DNA of 64,000 bases from Acinetobacter pittii (GTDB taxonomy: Bacteria; Pseudomonadota; Gammaproteobacteria; Pseudomonadales; Moraxellaceae): contig NZ_CP139286.1 in NCBI RefSeq assembly GCF_034067285.1, positions 2,480,001-2,544,000 of the forward strand, in the 5' to 3' direction. Below the pieces are notes generated by a model. That model did not search any database and was not told where the DNA came from. It saw only the letters and a list, made by a program, of their open reading frames with translations. A program made the translations under genes and the position numbers. Below are positions 10,344 through 19,699 of this stretch, piece after piece. Numbering within the stretch: the stretch's first letter is position 1; each line of letters begins with the position of its first letter.

Positions 10344-10955
10344 TTATGAAATTAAGCCTTCATCACGCATCGCAATTTGTACAGATTGACGTTCTGCAAC
10401 TTTATTACGTAATGCAATAATGTGCTTATATGGTGTTAAATCATGCTCAATTGAGTTTGACCAATTTGTTAAAACAAATAGATAAGCATCTGCTGGCCCG
10501 AAATTATCATTTACTAAGTAATCGTAATCAGATTCAGACAAATAATTATCGATATATTTTAAAAGACGATCAATTTCTGCATAAGCTTTGGTTTTTTCAT
10601 CAGTGGTTAACGGCGCCCCAAAGAAGACTGCATAAGCATCATGTAATTCAGAGTTCAAATATCCCAACCATTCCAATACTTTCGCACGGCCCATTCCTGA
10701 TGGCGGAATTAAATCCTGCTTAGGATCATGCTGAGCAAGGAAAGGTAAAATCGCAACATTTTCAGTTAACATTAAACCCGGATTAATTTCTAATGCCGGT
10801 ACATATCCCTTTGGATTAATTTCGTAATAGTCGGCGCCTTTTTCTGTTTTATGTGTTTTTAAATCTACTCGTTCTAAGTCAAAATCAACATTAATTTCAT
10901 TTAAAATAATATGTGCTGCTAAAGAACATGCGCCTGGCGAATAATATAATTTCAT
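10344..10955 (-). CDS. Glutathione S-transferase, beta class-like
   Basis: 203 residues: an N-terminal thioredoxin fold starting MKLYYSPGACSLAAHI with Cys10 in the position used by bacterial beta-class GSTs, the cis-Pro region GYVPALE, a TENVAI glutathione-binding turn, and an all-helical C-terminal domain. Such enzymes bind glutathione for detoxification and thiol redox reactions in the cytoplasm. AAGGATC precedes the ATG. About 200 bases separate it from the upstream nuclease gene; this gap contains small inverted repeats (for example AAACCT-GCA-AGGTTT at 11002-11016) that could be regulatory. Confidence 0.85.
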   Translation of the reverse strand: MKLYYSPGACSLAAHIILNEINVDFDLERVDLKTHKTEKGADYYEINPKGYVPALEINPGLMLTENVAILPFLAQHDPKQDLIPPSGMGRAKVLEWLGYLNSELHDAYAVFFGAPLTTDEKTKAYAEIDRLLKYIDNYLSESDYDYLVNDNFGPADAYLFVLTNWSNSIEHDLTPYKHIIALRNKVAERQSVQIAMRDEGLIS

Positions 10956-11162
10956 ATCTGATCCTTGTTATCTCATATTAACGTTTTAAATTGCTTCTAG
11001 AAAACCTGCAAGGTTTGCACAATTCCTTAATTGTAAAAAAGCGTAAACTTATAAAATACTTACACCATCTAATATTCTTGAAAAACTTATTCCTTGCAAG
11101 TTGTCTTGCGTGACGATTGTTTAAAATATGATAAAACACATTTGCATCACGCAACTTTTCCG

Positions 11163-13601
11163 TTAATTACGCTTAAAAAGCTGACTAAGCCAATTCATTA
11201 ATTCAGTTAAGAAATCAAAAATACCGTTTTTCTTATCATCATCAGGATGGCTTGAGTCTTTTCCATTTAAATCTAGATCGACAATTACAGGGTCATGATC
11301 TGAAGAACGATAAGCATCTTCACCATAGAACAATGTCTTTTGCTCATCAGTTTTATATTCTTCATTGTAGTCTAAAGCTGTTGGCTCATCTGCATTGATA
11401 TGCCATGCAAAAGTTCTTACCACTTTTGGATATAAAGAGGCATCTGCAATTGCATGGTCTAAGTTACCTGCTCCACCATTACCATTGGCATCACTTGCAA
11501 CACCAAAAACATAGCTATATGCCTGAGCCCCTTGCCCTACCTTGGCGTCATTCAGCAAAACTTTGTAGTTCGCTTTTTCAAATGACAAAATAGGCTCTTC
11601 TTTTGCGTAACTATTCATATCCCCGACAAGTAAAGCATTTTGCTTTTGCACTTGAGTTGGATTTTTCGCGAGCCATTGCACAATTTGATCAACAGCTTTC
11701 ACACGAGTTGGGTTCCAACAGCCTTGACCATCTTTTTGGTCTGCGTCATTTGAGTTAGCATCAACTCCGCTACAGCTTTTCGATTTTAAGTGGTTTGGAA
11801 TAACAGTAAACGTTTTATTGCCACGAACGGCTTGGAAACTTTGCGCTAATGTTGTTCGGTTCTTGTCACCTAAATCCAGCACAACAGCTTTATTTAAAGG
11901 CTTAACACGTTTGCTGTTATAAATAATAGCAACCGCAATTGCATCACCACCTAAACGGTCTAAGTTTTCAGGAACAACGTACTTCCAATCGCTACCTAAA
12001 GCACTCGTTAAATGAGCAATTGCACTGTTAGGCCCATAACCATTGTTCGCAATTTCCATTAAACCGTACACATCGGCATCAATCGCTTTGAGCGCGCTCA
12101 CAATTTTACGATGCTGTTTATCAAACTCAGCTTGTGTTGTCGCACCACGCTCTGTTGGGAAACCCGTTGCACCATTGTCATAGTTCAAAACATTAAATGA
12201 AGCTACGCGAATGTGATTAGCATTTTTGGTAATGACACTTTGACGTGGGTTTGTTTGAGTAATCACTTCAGGTTGATTGCGCCCAAGTACAGGTTGCACA
12301 CGCCAACCATTAAAACGGTATTCCAAAATACCTTCAGCATTTTTAATTTGATAACCCGAACGTAGCGTATTGGCAGCGCTAAAATTTGTCGGTAACCACG
12401 GAGTACGGTTTTGATTGTTATAGCCGTCATCAAAAATAATTTTCGACAGTAAGTTTTTCTGGGCTAGAGCTTTAGCTTCAGGAGATAACGCTGGGTATAA
12501 ATTGGTTGGAATATATAAGCGACCTAGGCTTAGAGATAGTTCACCATAACGACCATAATTGTAGTTCTCGCTCACCGTTAAAGTCTGAGGTAATTTGACC
12601 AACATGCCTTGATAACGCTGCGGTGAATTAATTGAGCCACCCGTTAAACTAGCAAACGGAAGTTCAAGGTTAATCGGCTGAACTTGATTTGCCATATTGC
12701 TATTACAGGCTTGAATATCTTGTTGTAATTGATCTATTTGTAGCTGATTTTGATAAGACGTTAAACGACCACGCAAAATAACCTCATCGCCAACTTGCCC
12801 ACCTTTCACGGCACTACTATTCGGAATATAAACAAAAATGGCATTGCTGACATTTGCACGTGCTTTCGTATCAGGTGTTTGAACATAAAAACCTGAAAAA
12901 CCATTGGCATAACGATAGTCGGCAGTAATCACCCCACGTACGGTATAAGTTTGATTTTGAGCTGCGGTTGCTAAATCAGCAATTGGTGTATCGGGGCTTG
13001 AACAACTCACTGTTTCAACAGGTGGCTGTGTTGTTGAGCCAGATAAATTTGAAAAGTCATTTCGGTTTGCCCAAGCCGACCATGAATGGTCCAAATCAAA
13101 TGCTGCGGTTGCATCCACACTTAAAGCTGGATTTTCTGTTTCAATACGCTTAAAACTATTTCCGAGGCTTGAAACTGCCGTCCCCCATCCCGCTGCTGGG
13201 CGTTCACCAATACGGCCAAAACGGTCTACAGGCGTACCTTTATAAACAAGTACAACCGCATCATCTCCATTAAAAGATAAAGCAGCGACCTGATTTACTT
13301 TACTTCCAAGCTCAGTTTGCAACTCTGAGCGCCCCACTAAAAACTTCTGCTTACTCGCGAGTGTGCCTTGTAAACGAAAAGCCACAGTCTTTGCTGTACC
13401 ACCATTATTAAATTGTTGAATCTCATAATCGGCTAAATTAACAGTCGTTCCGTCCGGATTATAAATTTCCAAGCCTTTTTTATTGCTGCTGCCGTCAACA
13501 TATTGACTAAACATGAGCTGTGCTTGAGCAACTGAGCTATATGAAAATGCACCTAATGCACTTAAAAAGACCGAAAGTGTTCTTAATTGAAAAGTTTTCA
13601 T
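11163..13601 (-). CDS. Secreted ExeM/NucH-family endonuclease
   Basis: 812 residues with a Sec signal peptide ending about SVAQAQ (residue 27-28). The first part is a lamin-tail-like domain (LMFSQYVDGSSNKKGLEIYN), followed by an OB-fold-like region, and the C-terminal half is an endonuclease/exonuclease/phosphatase domain: VASFNVLNYDNG, DVYGLMEIANNG, IPNHLKSKSC, LVGDMNSYAKEEP, LDHAIAD and SSDHDPVIVDL supply the usual Asn, Glu, His, Asp and final His. This is the architecture of ExeM/NucH extracellular DNases that degrade environmental or biofilm DNA. The protein ends in a hydrophobic helix followed by KRN. No strong ribosome-binding site is seen before the ATG. Confidence 0.88.
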   Translation of the reverse strand: MKTFQLRTLSVFLSALGAFSYSSVAQAQLMFSQYVDGSSNKKGLEIYNPDGTTVNLADYEIQQFNNGGTAKTVAFRLQGTLASKQKFLVGRSELQTELGSKVNQVAALSFNGDDAVVLVYKGTPVDRFGRIGERPAAGWGTAVSSLGNSFKRIETENPALSVDATAAFDLDHSWSAWANRNDFSNLSGSTTQPPVETVSCSSPDTPIADLATAAQNQTYTVRGVITADYRYANGFSGFYVQTPDTKARANVSNAIFVYIPNSSAVKGGQVGDEVILRGRLTSYQNQLQIDQLQQDIQACNSNMANQVQPINLELPFASLTGGSINSPQRYQGMLVKLPQTLTVSENYNYGRYGELSLSLGRLYIPTNLYPALSPEAKALAQKNLLSKIIFDDGYNNQNRTPWLPTNFSAANTLRSGYQIKNAEGILEYRFNGWRVQPVLGRNQPEVITQTNPRQSVITKNANHIRVASFNVLNYDNGATGFPTERGATTQAEFDKQHRKIVSALKAIDADVYGLMEIANNGYGPNSAIAHLTSALGSDWKYVVPENLDRLGGDAIAVAIIYNSKRVKPLNKAVVLDLGDKNRTTLAQSFQAVRGNKTFTVIPNHLKSKSCSGVDANSNDADQKDGQGCWNPTRVKAVDQIVQWLAKNPTQVQKQNALLVGDMNSYAKEEPILSFEKANYKVLLNDAKVGQGAQAYSYVFGVASDANGNGGAGNLDHAIADASLYPKVVRTFAWHINADEPTALDYNEEYKTDEQKTLFYGEDAYRSSDHDPVIVDLDLNGKDSSHPDDDKKNGIFDFLTELMNWLSQLFKRN

Positions 13602-13746
13602 GAGTAAAAGTGTTCATATGAGTTTTAATTAGTCTCTTAGAGTAAATATTGATCATGACATCTACATGAAGAAAAACACCGAAACATTTGACTTGATCAC
13701 CTGAAGACTTAAAATACCGCATTTGAATTTCAATATTGCCAAGGTT

Positions 13747-14463
13747 ATGTCGATCGATCAGTTAGAAACGCAAATTGCAGACTTAGACAATTTGCCTGAA
13801 CACCGTGAAATTGTGACGTTTATGCGTCGTTCAGCACCACTTAATACGTCTCAACGCACGGCATTAGAACAACATCGCGATTTAATTTTGGAATATCCTG
13901 TTGGCGACTTACGTCAACACTTCGAACACCCAGAGCGTCCATTAACTGTTGAAATCGGTTTTGGTATGGGTCGTTCGTTAGTACTTATGGCAAAAGCAAA
14001 CCCTGAACGTAACTATGTGGGTATTGAAGTCCATGTGCCTGGTATTGCTCAATGCCTATATGAAGCGGGCATAGCTGAAGTTAAAAACTTACGTGTACTT
14101 GATGCAGATGCGATTCAGGTTTTACGTGAAATGCCAGACAACAGCATTAACTGCGTACAACTTTACTTTCCAGACCCTTGGCAAAAGAAACGTCATTTCA
14201 AACGCCGTTTTGTTGCTCATGAGCGTATGCCATTGGTTGAACAAAAGCTTGAGCTTGGCGGTACGTTCCACGCAGCAACAGATTGGGAACCGTATGCTGA
14301 ATGGATGCTAGATGTATTAGATAACCGTCCAGACCTTGAAAACTTGGCGGGTAAAGGCAACAGCTACCCACGTCCAGACTGGCGTCCAATCACTAAGTTC
14401 GAACGTCGTGGTATTGAGTCAGGTCATAAAATTAATGACTTTATCTTTAAAAAGATTAAGTAA
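13747..14463 (+). CDS. trmB: tRNA (guanine-46-N7)-methyltransferase TrmB
   Basis: 238 residues. The SAM-binding segment is VEIGFGMGRSLV and the family signature QLYFPDPWQKKRHFKRR supplies the catalytic Asp and tRNA-binding basic residues; the C-terminal TKFERRG is also diagnostic. It methylates N7 of G46 in the variable loop of tRNAs. I chose the ATG at 13747 (MSIDQLE) because it gives the usual length; the frame extends to a TTG at 13723. AAGG lies only 2 nt before the ATG, so initiation may be weak or use the upstream codon. It is divergent from the nuclease gene. Confidence 0.95.
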   Translation: MSIDQLETQIADLDNLPEHREIVTFMRRSAPLNTSQRTALEQHRDLILEYPVGDLRQHFEHPERPLTVEIGFGMGRSLVLMAKANPERNYVGIEVHVPGIAQCLYEAGIAEVKNLRVLDADAIQVLREMPDNSINCVQLYFPDPWQKKRHFKRRFVAHERMPLVEQKLELGGTFHAATDWEPYAEWMLDVLDNRPDLENLAGKGNSYPRPDWRPITKFERRGIESGHKINDFIFKKIK

Positions 14464-14471
14464 ATAATAAA

Positions 14472-14506
14472 AAAAGGCTTAGTAATAAACTAAGCCTTTT
14501 TATTTT
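14472..14506 (+). terminator. Terminator of trmB
   Basis: An 11-bp stem AAAAGGCTTAG / CTAAGCCTTTT with a 7-nt loop, then TTATTTT. Confidence 0.9.
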
Positions 14507-14635
14507 AAAACCAATCTAGTGAAAAAGTAGAATTAAAAATTAGCTGAGCATAAAGAGTTAAATGAAAATAACTTTTGAATTATTAGTTATATAAATATAA
14601 TAATAACCATCATTTTAACCAAACAGAAAATAACA

Positions 14636-15010
14636 ATGAAGCTTTTCACATTTCTAATTTGCATAATTGTCTCAAGTGGCTGCTTTGCCTCAACTCAAGA
14701 AGACTTTGAACTTAAATATTACAAGTTAATGGAACGATACATTCAAACACAATCGGACAGAAATCAAATCATTTCCACAGAAGCAAAAACTGAGCAAGAA
14801 GATCTTGTTAGGTCTAATAAACTCAAAGCTCTTGATTGCAAAGGATGGAAAGAAAATATTGAACTTTTTGACTTTATCTTAAGTAGATTTAAAGAATATG
14901 AATCAGCCTCAGAAGAGGTTAGAACAATGGGATATACTAAAGAAAATCTACAGGAGGATTCTGAATGGCTGCGTGAGCAATTACACAAGCCAGAGAACCA
15001 ATGTAGATAA
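14636..15010 (+). CDS. Small exported protein of unknown function
   Basis: 124 residues with an N-terminal hydrophobic signal (MKLFTFLICIIVSSGCFAS). The mature part is acidic and helical (QEDFELKYYKLMERYIQTQ, EQEDLVRSNKLKALDCKGW) with Cys residues near positions 68 and 123 that could pair. SSGC also resembles a weak lipobox, but CFAS suits cleavage by signal peptidase I. I do not recognise the family. The ribosome-binding site is poor and the codon use is more AT-rich than its neighbours. A terminator follows, which supports it as a real transcription unit. Confidence 0.65.
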   Translation: MKLFTFLICIIVSSGCFASTQEDFELKYYKLMERYIQTQSDRNQIISTEAKTEQEDLVRSNKLKALDCKGWKENIELFDFILSRFKEYESASEEVRTMGYTKENLQEDSEWLREQLHKPENQCR

Positions 15011-15020
15011 ACCAAAATTC

Positions 15021-15048
15021 AAAAAACCGCCGAAGTGCGGTTTTTTAT
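15021..15048 (+). terminator. Terminator after the small exported protein
   Basis: A perfect 10-bp stem AAAAAACCGC / GCGGTTTTTT with a CGAAGT loop. The U tract is part of the stem. Confidence 0.88.
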
Positions 15049-15297
15049 TACCTGATAAAAGCGGATACAGACAACTTAAGGAGCGGATGCTCATTTTGTT
15101 TCCAAGTAACTCTTGAGGTATGTTAAATCCTTCTTTAATCCACCCTCAAAACAAAAAACTCACAAGCAATATAATTTTCTTTAAATACCACTTTATTTAT
15201 TCTCTAGACTTATTAATATTCATAAATCATGTTAAAGATATAAGAATGAACGCTTCACTAACTAATTACTTAAACTCACGAAAAGTCAGAAAACAAT

Positions 15298-15924
15298 ATG
15301 TTAAAAATTTTAGGGCGCGATAACTCCATTAATGTTCGCAAAGTCTTATGGCTGTGTGAAGAACTAAATCTTGAATATGAAAGAGAAGATTGGGGACGAG
15401 GCTTTCGCTCTGCTCAATCACCTGAATATTTACAATTAAATCCAAACGGTCAAATACCTGTGGTTTTAGATGGCGATTTAGTCCTTTGGCAATCCAACAG
15501 TATTATCCGTTATTTAGCAAATGCTTACGATAAAGAGCAGCAGCTTTACCCTACTCAAGCAAAAGAAAGATTCTTTGTTGACCAGTGGATTGATTGGCAA
15601 GCGATCGAGCTGAATAACAGCTGGACCTATACGATTATGTCTCTCTTGAGACACTCACCAGATCATCAAGATCCAAATTTATTACAACAAGGTATTGATG
15701 ACTGGAATCATCATATGCAGATTCTTGATCAACAACTCGCAAAAACTCAGGCTTATGTTGCAGGCTCACAATTTAGCTTAGCCGATATTCCAATTGGGCT
15801 GTCTGTACAACGTTGGAAAGCCACTCCTTTTGACCATCCAACGCTTAAGCATGTCGATCAATATTTTGAACTGTTAAATCAACGTGCGGGTTTCTTAAAA
15901 TGGGGCAATAACGGCGAACCTTAA
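15298..15924 (+). CDS. Glutathione S-transferase family protein
   Basis: 208 residues: a GST N-terminal domain (LKILGRDNSINVRKVLWLCEELNL) with the cis-Pro segment NGQIPVV and the LWQSNSIIRYL turn carrying the Gln-Ser that binds the glutathione gamma-glutamyl group, then a helical C-terminal domain. It resembles the GstB/YfcG-like bacterial group rather than the beta-class enzyme at 10344. Substrate unknown. Start ATG at 15298. The 290 bases upstream hold no convincing gene; it is convergent with the DUF2520 gene, 13 bp away. Confidence 0.82.
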   Translation: MLKILGRDNSINVRKVLWLCEELNLEYEREDWGRGFRSAQSPEYLQLNPNGQIPVVLDGDLVLWQSNSIIRYLANAYDKEQQLYPTQAKERFFVDQWIDWQAIELNNSWTYTIMSLLRHSPDHQDPNLLQQGIDDWNHHMQILDQQLAKTQAYVAGSQFSLADIPIGLSVQRWKATPFDHPTLKHVDQYFELLNQRAGFLKWGNNGEP

Positions 15925-15937
15925 TTTTGAACAAGCC

Positions 15938-16717
15938 TTAGTCCGAGTGATGGCGCTTTACGATGCCATCACTTAAAAGTTGATACACCTGTTTTAAATC
16001 ATCCCGCTCTGCTTGAGCTAATAAATCTTGATGCATTGCTAAGATGTTTTGATCGCCTCGCATTGCAGGCCCTGTTTGCATTTGCTTTGGATCATTTTCA
16101 GTGGCTTTTTTTGCTGTTTCCACAATTAAAGGATAAAGCAAGCTAAAGTCGACCTGCTCTTTATCTACAATCTGCTTTGCCATGTCAAAACAATAATTAC
16201 TAAAATTACAAGCAAACACAGCTGCCAAATGCAAAGTTAAACGCTGTTTTGAGGTGTATTGATACACTCGACCACTTAGGCTATTTGCTAAATCTACAAG
16301 TATTGCTTGATCCGCATCTGTTACCGCTTCAACAAATAAAGGCGTTGCCGACCAATTAACTTCTCTTTCAAAGCTAAATGTCTGTAATGGATAAAATACC
16401 CCTGCTTTTTCATGCACATGACTGATGACTTCAATATCTGTGCTACCAGAGGTGTGCACTATAAGTGTTTCAGGAAATAACTCATGAACCTGTTTTGCAA
16501 GCTCTGCAATTGCGCTATCTGAAACTGTCAGAATAATTAACTCAGTCTGTTGAAATTCGCGAAGAGACTGGCAGGCTTTTGCTTGGATTTTCTCTGCAAA
16601 TTTCTGGGTCTTCTCAAAATCACGCGCATAGACTTGTACGATGTGATGACCTTGAGCCAAAAGTACTTTTGCCAAATGAAAGGCAACTCGCCCACTTCCC
16701 ACCAAACTGATTTTCAT
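15938..16717 (-). CDS. Rossmann-fold and DUF2520 domain protein
   Basis: 259 residues. The N-terminus is an NAD(P)-binding fold (MKISLVGSGRVAFHLAKVL, GSGRVA dinucleotide motif) related to NADP oxidoreductase/F420-type domains. The C-terminal helical DUF2520 domain follows (FYPLQTFS, HLAAVFACNFSNYCFDMA, GPAMRGD). The order is like that of beta-hydroxyacid or ketopantoate-type reductases, but the reaction of this family is not established. ATG start with a weak upstream site. It lies downstream of, and in the same direction as, the OmpA-like gene, with a terminator between them. Confidence 0.8.
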   Translation of the reverse strand: MKISLVGSGRVAFHLAKVLLAQGHHIVQVYARDFEKTQKFAEKIQAKACQSLREFQQTELIILTVSDSAIAELAKQVHELFPETLIVHTSGSTDIEVISHVHEKAGVFYPLQTFSFEREVNWSATPLFVEAVTDADQAILVDLANSLSGRVYQYTSKQRLTLHLAAVFACNFSNYCFDMAKQIVDKEQVDFSLLYPLIVETAKKATENDPKQMQTGPAMRGDQNILAMHQDLLAQAERDDLKQVYQLLSDGIVKRHHSD

Positions 16718-16743
16718 ATCAATCCAACACTATTTGTTTCAAC

Positions 16744-16776
16744 AAAAAAGCTTCTCAAAATGAGAAGCTTTTTTCA
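16744..16776 (-). terminator. Terminator of the OmpA-like gene
   Basis: A perfect 13-bp stem AAAAAAGCTTCTC / GAGAAGCTTTTTT with loop AAAAT. It can act in both directions but lies just past the minus-strand stop at 16811. Confidence 0.9.
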
Positions 16777-16810
16777 AATTAAAATAACTAATTTTTAATT
16801 CATCAGAGCA

Positions 16811-18238
16811 TTATTGAGCTACTGAAAACTCGATACGACGGTTTTTAAAACGCCCTTCTTCTGTCGTGTTCTCTGCAACTGGTTGATCAGAGCCATGACC
16901 TTGTGCAACTAATTTAGACCCATCTACACCTTTAGATGTTAAATAGTCGACCACAGCTTGAGCACGGCGTTGTGATAAAGCTTTATTTGCCGCAGCATTA
17001 CCAGTCGAGTCAGTATGACCGCCTACATTTAATTTCACACCGCTTACTTTATTTAAAAGTGTTGCAGCTTGATCAAGAATAGCTTTGTTATCTGCCGGAA
17101 TGTCACTAGAGCCACTCGCAAAATTAATGATTTGCAAGTTAAGCGCTTTCACTAACGCATTTACATCGACATTGTTCGGGTCAATTGAGCCCAAAGCAGT
17201 TTGCGAAGCAGTTAAGCTATTACTTACAGACTGTTCAGTTGTTTCTGGTGCTGTAGAAACGACTTCAGTGTGAGGAACAAGTGCTTTTACTTTTGCGGTT
17301 AATGCTGCTAAAGCTGCTGCATCACCTGCTTTCAAAGTAATTTTGTCACCTATCCATTCTAAAGATGCATTTGGCACACCTTTTAATGCACCAAGTACGC
17401 CCGCCAGCGCATCTTTGTCTGTAAATCCAGCCGCATAAGTTTGACTAGTATCCACATTACAATCTTGAGTTGATGAGAAAACTTGCTTAACTTGGGTTTG
17501 TAATGTTGCTAAGAATCCTTGATCACCAATACCTGCCTGACACTGGCTCACAGCACCTTTATCATCTGTACTTAAAGTTAAACTCGCAGGCGCGGCTGCA
17601 GTAGTTGCTTCAACACCACTAGCAGCCGTAGGTTCAGGTGCTGGTACAGCTTCTTTATGCTGGCAAGAACGCCATAACCAAGCAATGATAAGACCCAAAA
17701 TAATTAAGGCAATAATAGGGAGGAACCCACGAGATTTGCCTGTTTTTTCACTGGCTGCAGCTAATGGCGGGGCTGCTGAAGTTGCATGTGGAACTGAAGA
17801 TAAACCTGCACCAAGTCCTAAAGGAGCTAAGAGACCTACTGCCCATCCCGGTAAATGCGAACGAATGGTTTCTGCGTGCTGACGTAAATAATTCACAATA
17901 CTCTGTTGATCATTTCCGGCAACATCCGAAATTGCATTAAGGCTAGGTTTAATTGCACTGTTGAGTGTGCTTTCGATTTCATTATTTGGTGCTGTACCAC
18001 TTAAATGAGTCAGTACAGTATTCTTGATTTGGTCATTATGAGAAAAAAGGTCTGATAACGAGGGAGCCAAACTGTTTTTTAATTGTCCAATAAGATCAGG
18101 TTTAGCAGCTAATAATGAAAGTAAAATGGGATAAAACTTAGATAAAGCATTCGATTTTTCGCCTAGGTATCCGTCCTGGTTATTTAATAATGTTGATGAT
18201 ACTTTTTCTTTAAGCAGTTCTATAGGGTTTATCGACAT
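16811..18238 (-). CDS. Inner-membrane OmpA-family protein with DUF937-like N-terminus
   Basis: 475 residues. The N-terminal 150 residues are helical and resemble DUF937 proteins (ALSKFYPILLSLLAAKPDLI). A single membrane segment follows at about 171-189 (FLPIIALIILGLIIAWLW), then an Ala/Thr/Pro-rich linker, a BON-like segment and a C-terminal OmpA peptidoglycan-binding domain (FASGSSDIPADN, LNVGGHTDSTGN, SQRRAQAV, RFKNRRIEF). There is no signal peptide, so the C-terminal part is probably periplasmic and the N-terminal part cytoplasmic. Related OmpA-like proteins tether the envelope to peptidoglycan. GGGAGAA precedes the ATG. A specific function is not known to me. Confidence 0.83.
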   Translation of the reverse strand: MSINPIELLKEKVSSTLLNNQDGYLGEKSNALSKFYPILLSLLAAKPDLIGQLKNSLAPSLSDLFSHNDQIKNTVLTHLSGTAPNNEIESTLNSAIKPSLNAISDVAGNDQQSIVNYLRQHAETIRSHLPGWAVGLLAPLGLGAGLSSVPHATSAAPPLAAASEKTGKSRGFLPIIALIILGLIIAWLWRSCQHKEAVPAPEPTAASGVEATTAAAPASLTLSTDDKGAVSQCQAGIGDQGFLATLQTQVKQVFSSTQDCNVDTSQTYAAGFTDKDALAGVLGALKGVPNASLEWIGDKITLKAGDAAALAALTAKVKALVPHTEVVSTAPETTEQSVSNSLTASQTALGSIDPNNVDVNALVKALNLQIINFASGSSDIPADNKAILDQAATLLNKVSGVKLNVGGHTDSTGNAAANKALSQRRAQAVVDYLTSKGVDGSKLVAQGHGSDQPVAENTTEEGRFKNRRIEFSVAQ

Positions 18239-18388
18239 TGATTATTCTCCCGAATCTTATAAGTCGTAACCAGCAACTTTTGATTATTCAAATACTTCTC
18301 TTTGCTGATAGTTTTTTATTCTAATCCGTGCTCAATCTTTTGTTGTTTTTTAAATAATTTATATACAAATTTCCATCTATTATTTACA

Positions 18389-18420
18389 AAACAGGTAGAC
18401 CTCATTGATCTACCTGTTTA
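18389..18420 (-). terminator. Terminator of the pyrB-pyrC' operon
   Basis: A perfect 11-bp stem AAACAGGTAGA / TCTACCTGTTT with a 9-nt loop, and TTTTG on the minus-strand side. It sits 32 bases past the pyrC' stop. Confidence 0.78.
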
Positions 18421-18451
18421 TATTTTAAATTTAATTTAACTAAGCGTTTGA

Positions 18452-19687
18452 TCAGTTAGCAAAAGTTTGAAGTACTTTACCCGTAAGGTTTTGACCCAAT
18501 AATGGGGTGTTTTTCCCTTGTGATAAAATAGTTTCTTTACTTACCGTCCAGCTTAATTCAGGATCTACTAATACCCATCCTGCTTCATCTTTCCAACGCG
18601 TAGTCATATTAGCCACCTGCGCAGGCACGCTGGTCACTTTTTCAACCCACTCTAAAGGTTCGAATAAACCTTCATTAATAAGCTGAATACCTAAAGATAC
18701 ATAGGTATCAAAAGCGGTAATGCCCGGTTGAGTTTCAGCAAACGGCGCCATTTTTGCAGAACTGCTTAAAGGCTCATGATGCGTACAAATCGCATCAATC
18801 ACGCCTTCTTTTAAGCCTTGACGTAAAAGTTCTTTATCTTGCTCAGAACGCAATGGTGGACGAACATGCGCAAGCGAATTGAAACCATCCGTTAAATATT
18901 CAGTTAAATGCAACTGATGCATTGCGACATCGGCAGTTACAGGTAAACCTTTTGCTTTTGCTGCACGAATTAATTCAACTGATGCACCACAAGACAACAA
19001 ACCAAAGTGCGCTTTCACACCAGTTGCTTCAATCATAAGCAAATACTTTGCAATTGCCACAGTTTCAGCAATTGCCGGAATCATTGGCAAACCTTGGCGA
19101 GAAGCAATAAAGCCTTCGTGCGCACAACCGTCTTTAGCAATTTGAGGCTCTTCGGCATAAAACACGACTGTTAAACCAAGACCCGCTGCATATTCCAAGG
19201 TACGAATAACGACATCATCATTTTCAAAAGCAGCATTTGCGTTAGAAACAGCAGTACAACCACCCTTTTTCAAGCCCGCCATATTCGCTGGTTGTTTACC
19301 ATTTAAGCCTTGGGTTTGAGCACCAATAATATGCATGTGAATGCCACCATCATGCCATGCTTTTTCAATCAAGCCATGAATAAGCGCACCATTGTCTTGT
19401 ACAATCGGCTTTGAGTCAGGTGGAGTAATGACATGCAAAATACCATTGCCACGTGCTGCCTTGCCTTCCGACTTTAATGTCCCATGCTGTTGTTGACCCG
19501 GTTCACGTAAACGCGCGCACAAATCAACCATGGTTGGCATTAACCATTTACCTTGTCCATCAATAGTTTGTTCAACTTGCTCTACCGGAGCAACCAACTT
19601 GCCATTTTCAAGATATACAGTTTGTACGCTGTCTGTTTTCTGGATTGGGTCTAACACACGTACATTTTCAATTTTTACAATACTCAT
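18452..19687 (-). CDS. pyrC': Dihydroorotase-like protein PyrC' (probably non-catalytic partner of PyrB)
   Basis: 411 residues of the dihydroorotase/amidohydrolase fold. The metal-binding signature D-x-H-x-H-x-R-x-P-G is degraded: at residues 55-64 it reads DLCARLREPG, with Cys57 and Arg59 in place of both zinc-binding His. The late TDHAPH motif is also changed (THHEP). In Pseudomonas the PyrC' pseudo-dihydroorotase is needed structurally for the PyrB dodecamer, and an active PyrC is encoded elsewhere; I infer the same here. It follows pyrB by a few bases. I chose ATG 19687 because AGGA from the pyrB end lies 9 nt ahead; the ATG at 19696 is only 1 nt from it. Confidence 0.85.
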   Translation of the reverse strand: MSIVKIENVRVLDPIQKTDSVQTVYLENGKLVAPVEQVEQTIDGQGKWLMPTMVDLCARLREPGQQQHGTLKSEGKAARGNGILHVITPPDSKPIVQDNGALIHGLIEKAWHDGGIHMHIIGAQTQGLNGKQPANMAGLKKGGCTAVSNANAAFENDDVVIRTLEYAAGLGLTVVFYAEEPQIAKDGCAHEGFIASRQGLPMIPAIAETVAIAKYLLMIEATGVKAHFGLLSCGASVELIRAAKAKGLPVTADVAMHQLHLTEYLTDGFNSLAHVRPPLRSEQDKELLRQGLKEGVIDAICTHHEPLSSSAKMAPFAETQPGITAFDTYVSLGIQLINEGLFEPLEWVEKVTSVPAQVANMTTRWKDEAGWVLVDPELSWTVSKETILSQGKNTPLLGQNLTGKVLQTFAN

Positions 19688-19699
19688 GTGATCCATTCC

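Noticed and set aside
15120..15323. A 67-codon plus-strand frame before the GST gene
   Set aside because: It overlaps the GST start by 26 bases, has no ribosome-binding site and has an unlikely composition; probably chance.
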